Shown: positions 27,436 through 38,106, numbered from the stretch's first letter. The stretch is DNA of 64,000 bases from Pseudaestuariivita atlantica (GCF_001205715.1 NZ_AQQZ01000007.1:124001-188000); one strand, 5' to 3'. Numbers and translations: made by a program. The notes: generated by a model from the letters alone, not told the origin.

Positions 27436-28911
27436 TCACTCGGCGGCTTTCAGCGTGAAGCCCTTTTCGATCTGGTCGGAGGGTTCGACCGGGTATTCAC
27501 CCGAGAAGCAGGCATCGCAATATTGCGGGGCTTTCGGGTTGCGGCCCTTGGCCTCTCCGACCGCGCGGTAGAGGCCGTCGAGCGAGATGAACTTGAGGCT
27601 GTCCACGGCGAGGTGGTCGCGCATCTCGTCCTCGCTCATCGTCGCGGCGAGCAGTTTCTCGCGCTGGGGCGTGTCGACGCCGTAGAAGCAGGGCCAGGCG
27701 GTGGGCGGGGAGGCGATGCGGAAATGCACTTCCTTGGCGCCCGCGTCGAGGATCATTTCCTTGATCTTGCGGGAGGTGGTGCCGCGCACGACCGAGTCGT
27801 CGACGAGGATCACCCGTTTGCCGCGGATCAGCGCGCGGTTCACGTTCAGCTTCAGCCGTACGCCCATGTTGCGGATCTGCTCGGTCGGTTCGATGAAGGT
27901 CCGGCCCATGTACTGGTTGCGGATGATGCCCATAGCGTACGGGATGCCCGATTCCAGCGAATAGCCGATGGCGGCGGGGGTGCCGCTGTCGGGGACGGGG
28001 CAGACGAGGTCGGCCTCCACCGGGCTTTCCTTGGCCAGTTCGCGCCCGATGGCCTCGCGCGTCTCGTACACGCTGCGCCCGCCGAGGATCGAGTCGGGGC
28101 GCGAGAAATAGACGTGTTCGAAGATGCAGAAGCGCGGGCGCGACGGGCGGAAGGGGTGGCGGCTGTCGATGCCCGCGGGCGTGATCACGACCATCTCCCC
28201 CGGTTCGACCTCGCGCAGGAACTCGGCACCGACGATGTCGAGCGCGCAGGTTTCCGACGCCAGCACCCAGCCGTCCTCGCCGATGCGACCGATGACCAGC
28301 GGGCGCACGCCCAGCGGGTCGCGCACGCCGATCAGCTTGGTCCGGGTCATGGCCACGACCGAAAACGCGCCTTCGACGCGGCGCAGCGCGTCTTCCATCC
28401 GGTCGGGGATCGACCGCTGCAGCGACCGTGCCATCAGGTGGATGATGCATTCGCTGTCGGACGACGACTGGAATATCGAGCCACGCTCGATCAATTCCCG
28501 CCGCAGGGCGTCGGCATTGGTGATGTTGCCATTGTGGGCAATCGCCGCGCCACCCATCGAGAACTCGCCGAAGAACGGCTGCACGTCGCGGATCGCGGTC
28601 GCGCCTTTCGATCCGGCGGTGGAATAGCGCACGTGGCCGATGCCGATGGGACCGGGCAGGGTGGCCATCGTGGCGGGATCGGTGAAGTTGTCGCGCACGT
28701 ATCCGAAGCGCCGGGCGTTGTTGAACCCCTGTTCGGGGTCATGCACGACGATGCCGCCGGCTTCCTGCCCGCGATGCTGCAGGGCATGCAGGCCAAGCGC
28801 CACGAAACTTGCCGCGTTCGCGACGCCGACAATCCCGAAGATCCCGCATTCCTCGTGCAGCGTGTCGCCGTCATCGAGCATGGTGTCGTCGAACGGGTGG
28901 GCGGGGGGCAT
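27436..28911 (-). CDS. purF: Amidophosphoribosyltransferase
   Basis: The 491-aa PurF catalyses the first step of purine synthesis, PRPP plus glutamine to phosphoribosylamine. It has a short propeptide before the nucleophile Cys in EECGIFG at about residue 22, which must be exposed by processing. The glutaminase half shows HVRYSTAG and NGNITNA. The PRTase half shows VILVDDSVVRGTT. A C-terminal YCDACFSGEYPV segment holds cysteines that may bind a cluster or metal. The start MPPAHPFDD at 28911 is chosen over a more distal ATG. Confidence 0.96.
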   Translation of the reverse strand: MPPAHPFDDTMLDDGDTLHEECGIFGIVGVANAASFVALGLHALQHRGQEAGGIVVHDPEQGFNNARRFGYVRDNFTDPATMATLPGPIGIGHVRYSTAGSKGATAIRDVQPFFGEFSMGGAAIAHNGNITNADALRRELIERGSIFQSSSDSECIIHLMARSLQRSIPDRMEDALRRVEGAFSVVAMTRTKLIGVRDPLGVRPLVIGRIGEDGWVLASETCALDIVGAEFLREVEPGEMVVITPAGIDSRHPFRPSRPRFCIFEHVYFSRPDSILGGRSVYETREAIGRELAKESPVEADLVCPVPDSGTPAAIGYSLESGIPYAMGIIRNQYMGRTFIEPTEQIRNMGVRLKLNVNRALIRGKRVILVDDSVVRGTTSRKIKEMILDAGAKEVHFRIASPPTAWPCFYGVDTPQREKLLAATMSEDEMRDHLAVDSLKFISLDGLYRAVGEAKGRNPKAPQYCDACFSGEYPVEPSDQIEKGFTLKAAE

Positions 28912-29007
28912 TTGTCTGGTCAAGCGGGCGCGTTCCTGAAGTGGCATCACGAGTCGGCACGGGTCGTGGGCTGTGTACGAGAATGCGGGCGCGCTGTCAC
29001 GAAACCT

Positions 29008-29037
29008 TTAACACCGACGCGACGTCGGGGGAGTCAA
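29008..29037 (-). promoter_or_regulatory. purF: Candidate purF promoter with embedded palindrome
   Basis: On the minus strand TTGACT and TGTTAA are 18 bp apart, with CCGACG-TCG-CGTCGG between them (29014-29028). The palindrome suggests control of purF, though I cannot name the factor. Confidence 0.35.
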
Positions 29038-29648
29038 TCCGAAATGCGTTCGCGCAGAAGATGCAATTCGTATTGAGCACGGGCGATCAGGGCCTGCCGG
29101 TGCCGTTCGCCTTCGGTAGAGCGGGCATTGTCCGCCGTGTTGGCATGATCGCTTGCCCAGACTTCTGAACAGGCCTCGCCCCAAAGGTTGGCGGCCCGCA
29201 GGAAAGCGGCATCGTTCGTCAGCACCGCGTCGTTGGAAAATACCGCATCGCACCGCGCCAGGATGCGCAGGTAGGCGTCCGATTGACCACGGTTCGCGGC
29301 TCCAACCGCATAGCCAAGACCCAGCGACAATGCGAAGGCGGCTGCTCCGAACGCGACGAGCGGTTCGCGGTCCTTGGCCGGTTGCGCGCCGAAGACATAG
29401 ATCGACACGGTCCCGATCAATGCCAGCGCGGCGGGCACGATGTCACCAACCACCCCGTCGCGGCTGGTTCCCCCGGTGACCCCGGCGACAGTGCCGATCA
29501 CTGAGAGGCCGAACATGATCGGGAACAGGGCCTGCGTGTCACTGCGCCCCTGCAACGCCGCTCCGGCGGCAAGCCCGACGACAATCATGGTGGTGATGAC
29601 CGACAGGGCGATCAGGCCGAAATCGGTCAACAGTCCATCGAGGATCAT
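29034..29648 (-). CDS. Uncharacterised membrane protein (4 helices plus soluble tail)
   Basis: This 204-aa protein has about four transmembrane helices: 9-30, 42-62, 70-87 and 97-117. A hydrophilic C-terminus of about 85 residues contains the pair C-D-A-V-F and E-A-C-S-E. I do not recognise it. Its start overlaps the stop of the secreted protein gene upstream (ATGA), so the two are co-translated. A role in handling the secreted partner is possible, but no family-level evidence supports it. Confidence 0.6.
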   Translation of the reverse strand: MILDGLLTDFGLIALSVITTMIVVGLAAGAALQGRSDTQALFPIMFGLSVIGTVAGVTGGTSRDGVVGDIVPAALALIGTVSIYVFGAQPAKDREPLVAFGAAAFALSLGLGYAVGAANRGQSDAYLRILARCDAVFSNDAVLTNDAAFLRAANLWGEACSEVWASDHANTADNARSTEGERHRQALIARAQYELHLLRERISD

Positions 29649-30541
29649 TGACCTGCCTCCAATGTCTCGAGTCGCAGGGTCACCCCGATATCCGTGGCAG
29701 GCATGCCGTTGCGTTCAAAGATGTGCCGGATGTCATTCGCGATATCCTTGAGCGGATCAGTTGGCCCGGTCGTGGCACGCCCGATTGCGCAAAAGCACGT
29801 CCCGTCGCTGGCGCGGACGCCTGAAAGGAGGTTGGTGGTTGCAGCCAAATCGGGAACCGCGTTCTGCCAGTTTCCCAGTACGCTGTCTGTCGGCCAAGTC
29901 GCCAACCCGCCGTCCAGGATGTCGTTGATCACGTCTGATCCGGCAGGAGCCGCCTGATCAATCTTGATCCACTCCGTTTGCCCAAGGAGGACGCCCAAGT
30001 TGCGCTGCGTCGAGTAAGGCTCCCTGAAGTCCTGCAGTCGTGTGTCGATAAGGTTCTGCATCCGGCCCACATCTGCCAGTGGCAAGGCGCCAAGCGCGTC
30101 GACCGGAACGGTCAAGAATAGCTTCAGCGGTTCCATCTTGGCCGTTGCGGGTTGGCCGGTGGTGCTTTTCCCTGTCCCGCAGATGCAGTCCTCTTGTGCC
30201 GCGCGAGCCGCGCCAAGTATAGCGGTCGGAGACGGGCAGGACTTTTTGGGTGTGACCTGTCTGGCCATGGCCAGAACGCCCGTATTGGTCGCGTTCAGGC
30301 TCGGCGGATTGGACAGAGCCAGCTGGAAGATCGCCTTCGTGCCCGCGGGGGCGCGGTAATACGCGCCGAACGTGTTGTAGTGATGCTCTTGGGCGAGGCA
30401 GGCCATCAAGTCGAGACTGGCCCGTGCCTTGGCACTATCAGCAGCGCCGAGGTAGGCGTCTATTTCGGGTTCGCAGGTCAGGGCGGCGGCGTCGGTCGAC
30501 CAGACCAGCAACAGGCCCAAAAGAGCTTTGCGCAACGACAT
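29645..30541 (-). CDS. Uncharacterised secreted protein with repeated CxC/TTG motifs
   Basis: This 298-aa protein has a signal peptide ending DAAA near residue 20. The mature chain is rich in Cys and contains two similar motifs: CICGTGKSTTG in the middle and CFCAIGRATTG near the C-terminus. This points to an internal duplication. A start at 30559 is also possible. It pairs with the membrane protein gene downstream by an ATGA overlap. The flanking DNA is locally AT-rich and not typical of the neighbours. Function unknown; cysteine motif pairs could be disulfide or metal sites. Confidence 0.6.
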   Translation of the reverse strand: MSLRKALLGLLLVWSTDAAALTCEPEIDAYLGAADSAKARASLDLMACLAQEHHYNTFGAYYRAPAGTKAIFQLALSNPPSLNATNTGVLAMARQVTPKKSCPSPTAILGAARAAQEDCICGTGKSTTGQPATAKMEPLKLFLTVPVDALGALPLADVGRMQNLIDTRLQDFREPYSTQRNLGVLLGQTEWIKIDQAAPAGSDVINDILDGGLATWPTDSVLGNWQNAVPDLAATTNLLSGVRASDGTCFCAIGRATTGPTDPLKDIANDIRHIFERNGMPATDIGVTLRLETLEAGQ

Positions 30542-30974
30542 GGAAATTCTCCGGTTCAAATAGAAGCGTACATTTATAAGATGAATGATACTCCGCCACG
30601 CGCTGCATTGGAACGAGAGAGTCCAATGGATTGGCGGTGGGGCGCCGGTATTTACGATGTTTTCACAAAGCCAATGAATTTTCAGGGAGCTTGTGCATCA
30701 CTCTCAGTGCCGTGAAGTCCAGCGTTGATTCGCGGCAACTCCATAGACAATCATCATGGTTAACGGCGGTTGTTTCCCGTTTAAAAACAATAGCGTTTTT
30801 AGGGGGTTACGGGGCGATCGGCAAACTATTGCCGAAAAGACACACCCTGCCTCATTTTCGCCATTTTTTCCCGTTCCCGGCCAGTTTTTACGCAATCGGC
30901 CGAAACGGGGTGTCGCCGCGGCAGGGAATGAGCGCGTACCTTTTTCCTACTTTAGTCCTACTAGGAGAAGTTCT
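30542..30974. other. AT-richer intergenic region with inverted repeats (433 bp)
   Basis: This is the longest gene-free stretch. It is visibly richer in A/T than its surroundings and holds CATTGGA-N9-TCCAATG at 30606-30628. At the right end TCCTACTAGGA overlaps the ribosome-binding site of the next gene. No clear small RNA signature is recognised. It should contain the promoters of the divergent genes at 30541 and 30975. Confidence 0.5.
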
Positions 30975-31253
30975 ATGAAAAAGCTGACGATCGCTGCTAT
31001 CGTTGCATCGGCCGGTTTTGCTGCCCCCGCCCTCGCATGGGAAGGCAAAGTCATTGCATGCTACGACAAGGTCTGGGTGCCCGCGAAGTACTCGACCACC
31101 CACGTGCCGCACCAGGCCGCGAAGACCAAATGGGTCTACCAGAACGGCCAGATGGTGGAAATCTACTACCCCGCCATCATGAAGGAGATGAAGACCCTCG
31201 TGAAGGAAGGGTACTACATCAAGCGCAAGGCACCCTGCCGCAACGGGAACTGA
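30975..31253 (+). CDS. Small secreted protein, tandem paralogue A
   Basis: This 92-aa protein has a signal peptide (MKKLTIAAIVASAGFAAPALA). The mature domain of about 70 residues has one Cys near each end (ACYDKVWVPAKYST and KRKAPCRN). These may form one disulfide. It shares the pattern Cys-Tyr-x-K-V-x-V-P-A, a middle G-x-M-x-E-x-x-Y-P-A and a terminal Cys with the gene at 31422. Its Shine-Dalgarno is AGGAGAAG at 30963. I do not recognise the family. Confidence 0.7.
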   Translation: MKKLTIAAIVASAGFAAPALAWEGKVIACYDKVWVPAKYSTTHVPHQAAKTKWVYQNGQMVEIYYPAIMKEMKTLVKEGYYIKRKAPCRNGN

Positions 31254-31279
31254 TCCCGGCGACCCAGTTTACAGACTTG

Positions 31280-31309
31280 AAGAAGGCGTCCTATTAGCGG
31301 CGCCTTCTT
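31280..31309 (+). terminator. Terminator between the two tandem small secreted genes
   Basis: AAGAAGGCG/CGCCTTCTT form a 9-bp stem with a 12-nt loop, followed by T and GCG. It should end transcription of the first paralogue, which suggests that each gene is controlled separately. Confidence 0.65.
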
Positions 31310-31421
31310 TGCGTTCGGGGCTGTGGTTGCACGCGATCTCCGCCCCGGTGCCGCATTTCCCCCGCATTTGAGACAATTTCCTGCGGTAGCCCCGGCAAAA
31401 AGACAGGTCCGGAGGCCCGAG

Positions 31422-31727
31422 ATGTCGAAAACCGCGATCATGACCGCACTTGTCGCCGCGCTGGCGCTGCCAGCCGTGGCGGATGAAACCAAGATCGACA
31501 GCAATGGCGAGCGGTACCGCCTGCTCAATTGCTACCAGAAGGTGACGGTGCCCGCGCAATTCCGGGTGACGAAGGAACTCGTCAAGAAGCCCGAACGCAA
31601 ATACGTCAAGAAGGGCAACATGATCGAGCTGCGCGAATACCCCGCTGTCTATCGCGAGATCCGCACCAAGATCCGCGACGAATACATCGTCATGAAGGAA
31701 GTCGTCTGCAAGCCCGACGCGGAATAG
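31422..31727 (+). CDS. Small secreted protein, tandem paralogue B
   Basis: This 101-aa protein has a signal peptide of about 20 residues, ending AVA. The mature part (LLNCYQKVTVPAQFRVT) aligns with the preceding gene product across the Cys-Tyr motif. It continues to GNMIELREYPAVYREI and the terminal VCKPDAE Cys. It is thus a diverged tandem duplicate. It lies 3 bp from the end of the convergent ferric-reductase-like gene. Function unknown; possible roles are envelope or surface binding. Confidence 0.7.
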   Translation: MSKTAIMTALVAALALPAVADETKIDSNGERYRLLNCYQKVTVPAQFRVTKELVKKPERKYVKKGNMIELREYPAVYREIRTKIRDEYIVMKEVVCKPDAE

Positions 31728-31730
31728 GGC

Positions 31731-33080
31731 CTATTCCGCCGGGGCGCGGCGGCGCACCGGCACCTGCCGCGTGAGCCGGGCCAGCAGCCAGTTCATGCCG
31801 ATACCCGTCCTGATCTCGAACAATTCGTAACGGAACCTGCGCGCGCTGACCCCGTGTTTGCGCAGGTCCTTTTTCAGCGCGTCCCGCAGGCTGGAAGGCC
31901 CGCAATAGAGGACCGTCTTGCCCGTCAGCCCGCCCGCGATGTCGGCGATGGTATCGGCATCGATCCGTCCCTGCGCGCGGCTGTGCCACGGGATGAAGTC
32001 GAGGTTGGGAAGGGTGGCGGCATGGTCCGTCATCTCCGCGACATGCGCGGCCTTGGCCGGGTCGCGGACCGTGTGGATCACCGTGACGGGGCCGTCTGCG
32101 GGTTTCAGCGCCCCCGCCATCGCGGCGAAAGGCGTGATGCCGATACCCGCCGCGACCCAGACCTGCGGACCGCGCGCGATGGCGAAGTCGCCGAAGGGGC
32201 CTTCGACACGGGCGGGCGTGCCGGCTTCAAGGCGCGACATCAGCAGGCTGGTGTAATCGCCCAGGGGCGCGATGCTGATACGCAACCGGCCATCCTCGCG
32301 CGGGGGACCGCTGAGGGTGAAGGGATGCGGTTCGGACATGCCGATTTCGGGGAAGCTGATGAAGACGAACTGGCCCGCGCGGTGCCGGAGCGCGCGGCCT
32401 TCGGAGCTCATGTTTACCACAAGCGCCTCGCCCTGACGTTCCAGCGTGTCGACGCGGTAGGCGCGGGAGGGCCGCCAGCTTCGCGGGGCCGAGGTATAGG
32501 CATAGGCCAGAAGCCCCAGCAGGCAGATACCGCCCATGTAGAGCCCAAGCGGATCGCCGTTGGCGAAGGGTTTGAGAATGAACAGGTAATGGAAGGCCGA
32601 CAGCACGAAGAAGACGCCGATGAACCGGTGCGTCCATTTCCACAGGTGGTAGGGGATGAAGGTCGCGACGGTGATCGCGACGAGGATCAGAAGGCCGTAA
32701 AGGCTGATCTCTCCGGCCGTCTCCGCCGCGTCGACCAGCGCGGTTTCGCGGCCAAGCCCGCGCATGTCGGCGTCGATCGTGTCATGCAGGAAGCTCGCCG
32801 CCAGCGCCCAAAGACCCAGCCACTTGTGCAGCCGGTAGGATTCGTCGAGCGGGCCGAAGATCGCCTCGACCCCCGGCCAGCGGGTGGCGATCACCTGCGA
32901 CAGGGCCATCCCGATCAGCGCCGTCATGCCGAGATACTGGCTGAAGAGCGCCAGCGTGTCGCGCCCCGCCGCGATCCCCGGCAGCCAGATCACCGGTGCC
33001 GCCATGCTTGCGGCGACTATCGCCAGACCTGCCACTCTCAATGCCATGCGCTGCCCCCTGATGGTGCGGCGCAGTGTCAT
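31731..33080 (-). CDS. Ferric-reductase-like transmembrane flavocytochrome
   Basis: This 449-aa protein has an N-terminal membrane half with about six helices. Histidines that could bind heme are LHKWLGLW, SFLHDTID, PYHLWKWTHRF and SAFHYLF. The cytoplasmic C-terminal half is a ferredoxin-NADP reductase type domain (EPHPFTLSG FAD motif, VAAGIGITPFAAM NAD(P) motif, LYCGPSSL). It could reduce ferric iron or other acceptors at the membrane. It shares the layout of NOX/FRE-like proteins in bacteria. The start at 33080 is the only ATG before the first helix. Confidence 0.85.
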   Translation of the reverse strand: MTLRRTIRGQRMALRVAGLAIVAASMAAPVIWLPGIAAGRDTLALFSQYLGMTALIGMALSQVIATRWPGVEAIFGPLDESYRLHKWLGLWALAASFLHDTIDADMRGLGRETALVDAAETAGEISLYGLLILVAITVATFIPYHLWKWTHRFIGVFFVLSAFHYLFILKPFANGDPLGLYMGGICLLGLLAYAYTSAPRSWRPSRAYRVDTLERQGEALVVNMSSEGRALRHRAGQFVFISFPEIGMSEPHPFTLSGPPREDGRLRISIAPLGDYTSLLMSRLEAGTPARVEGPFGDFAIARGPQVWVAAGIGITPFAAMAGALKPADGPVTVIHTVRDPAKAAHVAEMTDHAATLPNLDFIPWHSRAQGRIDADTIADIAGGLTGKTVLYCGPSSLRDALKKDLRKHGVSARRFRYELFEIRTGIGMNWLLARLTRQVPVRRRAPAE

Positions 33081-33114
33081 TGATTAATTTCTCAGGTCAA
33101 GCGCCGGGGGCTGT

Positions 33115-34929
<1,815 letters not shown>

Positions 34930-35011
34930 GGGGGAGGCTCCGTGGTGGTTGGGCCGCGCCTTACGCTGCGGGTGCGAGAAAGACCAGAGCGAAGTGCGCG
35001 TGGCGGCCGTC

Positions 35012-35047
35012 GGAGCCTCCGGCGGACATATTTTGAAAGAGAAGAAG
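35012..35047 (+). repeat. Dispersed 36-nt intergenic repeat, copy 2
   Basis: The unit starts GGAGCCTCCGGCGGACATAT and ends AAAGAGAAGAAG. It lies 13 bp from the stop of the SMR gene and has only a few differences from copies 1 and 3. Confidence 0.8.
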
Positions 35048-35060
35048 GGGGGCGTGGCGC

Positions 35061-35396
35061 TTAATGCGTCGCCGTGTTCGAGAAGAGGTTGATGACGAGG
35101 ATGCCGCCGAGGATCATACCCATGCCGATCAGCGCGGGCGCGTCGAGGCGCTGGCCGAAGACGAGGAAGGCGAAGGTGGCGATCAGCACGATGCCGAGGC
35201 CCGACCAGATGGCATAGGCGATGCCGACGGGGATCGTCTTGAACGAGATGCCGAGGAACCAGATCGCCGCGAGAAAGCAGGTGAGCGTGACGATGGTGGG
35301 CAGCGGTCTGGTGAATTGCTCGCTCGCTTTCAGCGCGGTGGTGCCGAGCGTTTCAAACAGGATGGCGGCCAGAAGGTAGGCATAGGCGAGGGGCAT
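35061..35396 (-). CDS. Small multidrug resistance (SMR/EmrE-type) efflux protein
   Basis: This 111-aa protein has four membrane helices. The essential Glu lies in the first helix (AAILFETLGTTALKAS, residue 14). Other SMR features are the G-x-A-Y-A-I-W-S-G-L-G loop in the third helix and GILVINLFS near the end. It acts as a homodimer that expels cationic drugs or quaternary amines in exchange for protons. Whether it prefers drugs (EmrE) or guanidinium (Gdx) is not decidable; guanidinium is plausible given the agmatinase-like gene in the window. Confidence 0.9.
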   Translation of the reverse strand: MPLAYAYLLAAILFETLGTTALKASEQFTRPLPTIVTLTCFLAAIWFLGISFKTIPVGIAYAIWSGLGIVLIATFAFLVFGQRLDAPALIGMGMILGGILVINLFSNTATH

Positions 35397-35429
35397 GAAG
35401 GCGCTCCGGCAGGGGTGGTGTGTCGGTGC

Positions 35430-36278
35430 CTACCATCGCCCGGTTGCGCCGCCGCCGCCAGAGGAACCGCCCCCGAAGGAGGAGGAAGAAGACGACGACA
35501 CGCGCGAGGTTGTCCATTCCGTCGTGTCGTGGTGGCCGCAATGCGGGCAGGTCACGGTGCGGCGTTTGCGCCCGCCTTGCGATTTTGTGGCGCGGACGAG
35601 CGTTTCGGTGTTGTGCCGTTGCCCGCGTTCGCCGCATTGCGGGCAGCGGGCGAGGCGCCGGCGCGCGCCGGCGACAAGGGGGCCGCCAAGCACGAAGGCT
35701 GCGATGCCGCCGACCAGCAGCCAGCCGATATCGGGGCCGGGGGAGGGGGCGTCCTCGCCTGCGAGGAAGGGCATCACGATGGCGTTGATCGTGTCCTCGG
35801 TGCCCGCTTCGATCCCCTCCTGGAAGCGGCCCTCGCGGAAGGCGGGCAGGAAGGAGCGGTCGAGCACGTCGGCGGCGAAGGCGTTCCAGTCCTGACCATA
35901 GCCCGCGCCAAGCTCGATCCGCATTTCACGGTCGGCGGCGGCGACGAGGATCAGGACGCCATCGTTGCGCGTGGCATTGCCGATGCCCCACTGGTTGAAG
36001 ACGCCGGTCGCGAAGTCCTCGATCGTGGGCGGGGGCGTGGTGCCGTAGGTGTAGTCGTCCTGCCGGGTGATGGTGAGGATCGTCATCTCGACGCCGGTAT
36101 CGGCGCGCAAGGTGTTCAGGCGCGCGTCGAGCCGTGCCTCGGCCGCCGGGTCGAGGAGGTCGGCGTAATCGTTGACGGTGGTGGAGGTGTAGTCAGGCCA
36201 GGTCTGTGCGGCGGCAAGGCTCGCCCAGAGGCCAAGGATCAGGATGGCAAATCGGGTCATGGAAAGGCTCGGCGTCAT
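35430..36278 (-). CDS. TPM-domain membrane-anchored protein with zinc-ribbon-like tail
   Basis: This 282-aa protein has a signal sequence (SLAAA ending), a TPM domain of about residues 30-160 (VNDYADLLDPAAEARL, NDGVLILVAAADREMRIELGAGYG) and a transmembrane segment near 190-205. A C-terminal zinc-ribbon-like pair is CPQCGERGQ and CPHCGHHD. The chain ends in a Ser/Gly-rich tail with long S and G runs. TPM domains occur in photosystem repair proteins and in bacterial envelope proteins of unknown role. A start at MTRF, 36260, is equally possible. Confidence 0.8.
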   Translation of the reverse strand: MTPSLSMTRFAILILGLWASLAAAQTWPDYTSTTVNDYADLLDPAAEARLDARLNTLRADTGVEMTILTITRQDDYTYGTTPPPTIEDFATGVFNQWGIGNATRNDGVLILVAAADREMRIELGAGYGQDWNAFAADVLDRSFLPAFREGRFQEGIEAGTEDTINAIVMPFLAGEDAPSPGPDIGWLLVGGIAAFVLGGPLVAGARRRLARCPQCGERGQRHNTETLVRATKSQGGRKRRTVTCPHCGHHDTTEWTTSRVSSSSSSSFGGGSSGGGGATGRW

Positions 36279-36326
36279 GAAAATATGCTGCCGAGCCTAC
36301 ACGATGGGCCGAATTCGACCAAGGGG

Positions 36327-37868
36327 TCAGTCGAGGTGGATGTGGAACCGCGCGCGGATCGCGGCATCCACGTCCGCCGGAAGGCGGGCGGGGCTGCGGG
36401 TGGCGAGGATCGCCTCTTTCCGCGCGGTGGCCTTGGCGATGAGGTCGGGCTTGCCGTTCTCGTTCCACTCCTTGGGGGAGGTGCGGTCGCCGAGCGCGGG
36501 GTAGACGTAATCGGTCTGCATCAGGCCCAGCGTCTGGTCGGAGCCGAGGTAGTGACCCGGCCCGCCCATGCAGGTGGCGCGCATCACGTCGAGGGACAGG
36601 TTGTCTTCGGTCACCTCGATCCCGCGCACGCAGCGCAGCGCCTGGCCGATCAGGTCGTCGCCGAGGATCAGGCTTTCATGGCAGAACCCGAGGAGGGAGG
36701 CGTGCATCCCCGCCGCCTCGTAGACCATGTTGAGCCCCGCAAGCCCCGCCATCACGTTCGACGTGGCCTGCTCCCACCCGGCCTGCATGTCGGGCAGCTT
36801 GGCATCGGCGATACCCGCCGCCGCACCACCGGGCAGGCCGTAGAACTTGTGCATCTGGGCGCAGCCTGCCGACAGCAGCGCCTGTTCGCCCGATCCGCCG
36901 GACATCGCACCCGTGCGCAGGTCCGACACGAAGGGCCATGTGCCGAAGATCGCCGGGTGGCCGGGTTTGATTGCGTGGACGTAGCAAAGACCGGCAAGGC
37001 ATTCGGCCACCGCTTGCACGATGGCCCCGGCGATGGAGGCGGGGGCGGTGGCCCCGGCCTGTCCGGCGCTCAACAGAAGGACGGGCATGCCGCCGCGGAT
37101 GCAGGCTTCCATCACCTCGCAGGATTCGGTCGCGAACTTCATCGGCGGGACGACGAAGCAGTTGGAATTGCTGACGAAGGGGCGTTCGCGCCATGCGTCC
37201 TCACCGCCCGCCATCATGTGCAGCATCTCGAGCGCGTCGGGGACGAAGGACGGTTCGGTGAAAGAGGTGCCGATGTGCTTTTTCGTGCCCGACACGCAGG
37301 CATAGATGGTGTTGAGGTCCATCTCGCGGTTGTCGGTGATGTCGCGGGCCACCATGGGCCGCTGCACGAAATGGATGTTGTCGAGCGTGTCGCAGATGCG
37401 CGCGGCGTCGTGCAGGTCCTGCAAGGTGCTGTCGCGGTAATGGCGCGCGTCCACGTCGACCATGTGCACCGCCGCGCCTGCCGTGCCGTAATGCACCCGG
37501 TGGCCCGACAGGTCGAGGTCATTGGCCGGATCGCGCCCGCAAAGCGTGATCTGCCGGTTGGCGGAGGCCAACACGTCTTCGACCAGCGCGCGGGGGAAGC
37601 GGATGCGGCCGTCGTCACCCAGCCTGGCGCCGATCGCCTCCATCGCGGCGATGCCGGAGGCCGGTGCTTCGCTCAGCCCGATCTCTTCCAGCGCGTCAAG
37701 CGCGGCGCGGTGGATCTTCTCCATCCCCTCCTGCGTAAGCGGGGTGTAGGTGCCGCCCGACAGGCCGGGGCGGATCGGGCGCATGTGGTCGGGAAGGGCC
37801 GCGGCGCGGGCGGCCTTTCGGGCGGAGCGTCCGCCGGCGCGGCGGGACACGGGGGTCTGATCGGTCAT
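36327..37868 (-). CDS. Non-pyrrolysine MttB-like methyltransferase
   Basis: This 513-aa member of the trimethylamine methyltransferase MttB superfamily reads through as one open frame, so there is no in-frame amber codon. Hence it is not the pyrrolysine-dependent trimethylamine enzyme. Related non-Pyl proteins demethylate glycine betaine, proline betaine or carnitine. Core segments are NREMDLNTIYACVSGTKKH, KPGHPAIFGTWPFVSD and SGGSGEQALLSAGCAQ. No corrinoid protein lies beside it; the RACo-like activator is 11 kb away. Likely substrate is a quaternary amine. Confidence 0.86.
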   Translation of the reverse strand: MTDQTPVSRRAGGRSARKAARAAALPDHMRPIRPGLSGGTYTPLTQEGMEKIHRAALDALEEIGLSEAPASGIAAMEAIGARLGDDGRIRFPRALVEDVLASANRQITLCGRDPANDLDLSGHRVHYGTAGAAVHMVDVDARHYRDSTLQDLHDAARICDTLDNIHFVQRPMVARDITDNREMDLNTIYACVSGTKKHIGTSFTEPSFVPDALEMLHMMAGGEDAWRERPFVSNSNCFVVPPMKFATESCEVMEACIRGGMPVLLLSAGQAGATAPASIAGAIVQAVAECLAGLCYVHAIKPGHPAIFGTWPFVSDLRTGAMSGGSGEQALLSAGCAQMHKFYGLPGGAAAGIADAKLPDMQAGWEQATSNVMAGLAGLNMVYEAAGMHASLLGFCHESLILGDDLIGQALRCVRGIEVTEDNLSLDVMRATCMGGPGHYLGSDQTLGLMQTDYVYPALGDRTSPKEWNENGKPDLIAKATARKEAILATRSPARLPADVDAAIRARFHIHLD

Positions 37869-38106
37869 GGTTCTGCGTCTTGGTCTGGAATTGCGGGAAG
37901 GGCGGCGGATGCGACCTTAAGGGCGCCCGCGCGCGGCACGGCCCCGCTCCGCCCCGATGGTGCGGATGATGAGGGCCACTTTCCAAACGTCTCCGGTCAT
38001 GGATATCAGCGTGACCGACGCGCCGGCGTCCTGTCCAGACCTTTTGCGACAGGATCGCCTGTTTGCGACGCTTGGCAACGGGGCGGGGGCGGCGCATAAG
38101 CGGGGG

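Noticed and set aside
36327-37868. Possible pyrrolysine-dependent trimethylamine methyltransferase
   Set aside because: The reading frame has no internal amber codon, so it is a non-pyrrolysine homologue.
35064-38099. Very long open frame on the plus strand across the SMR, TPM and MttB genes
   Set aside because: It is a shadow of three real minus-strand genes. The predicted product is Arg/Gly/His-rich without any family motif.
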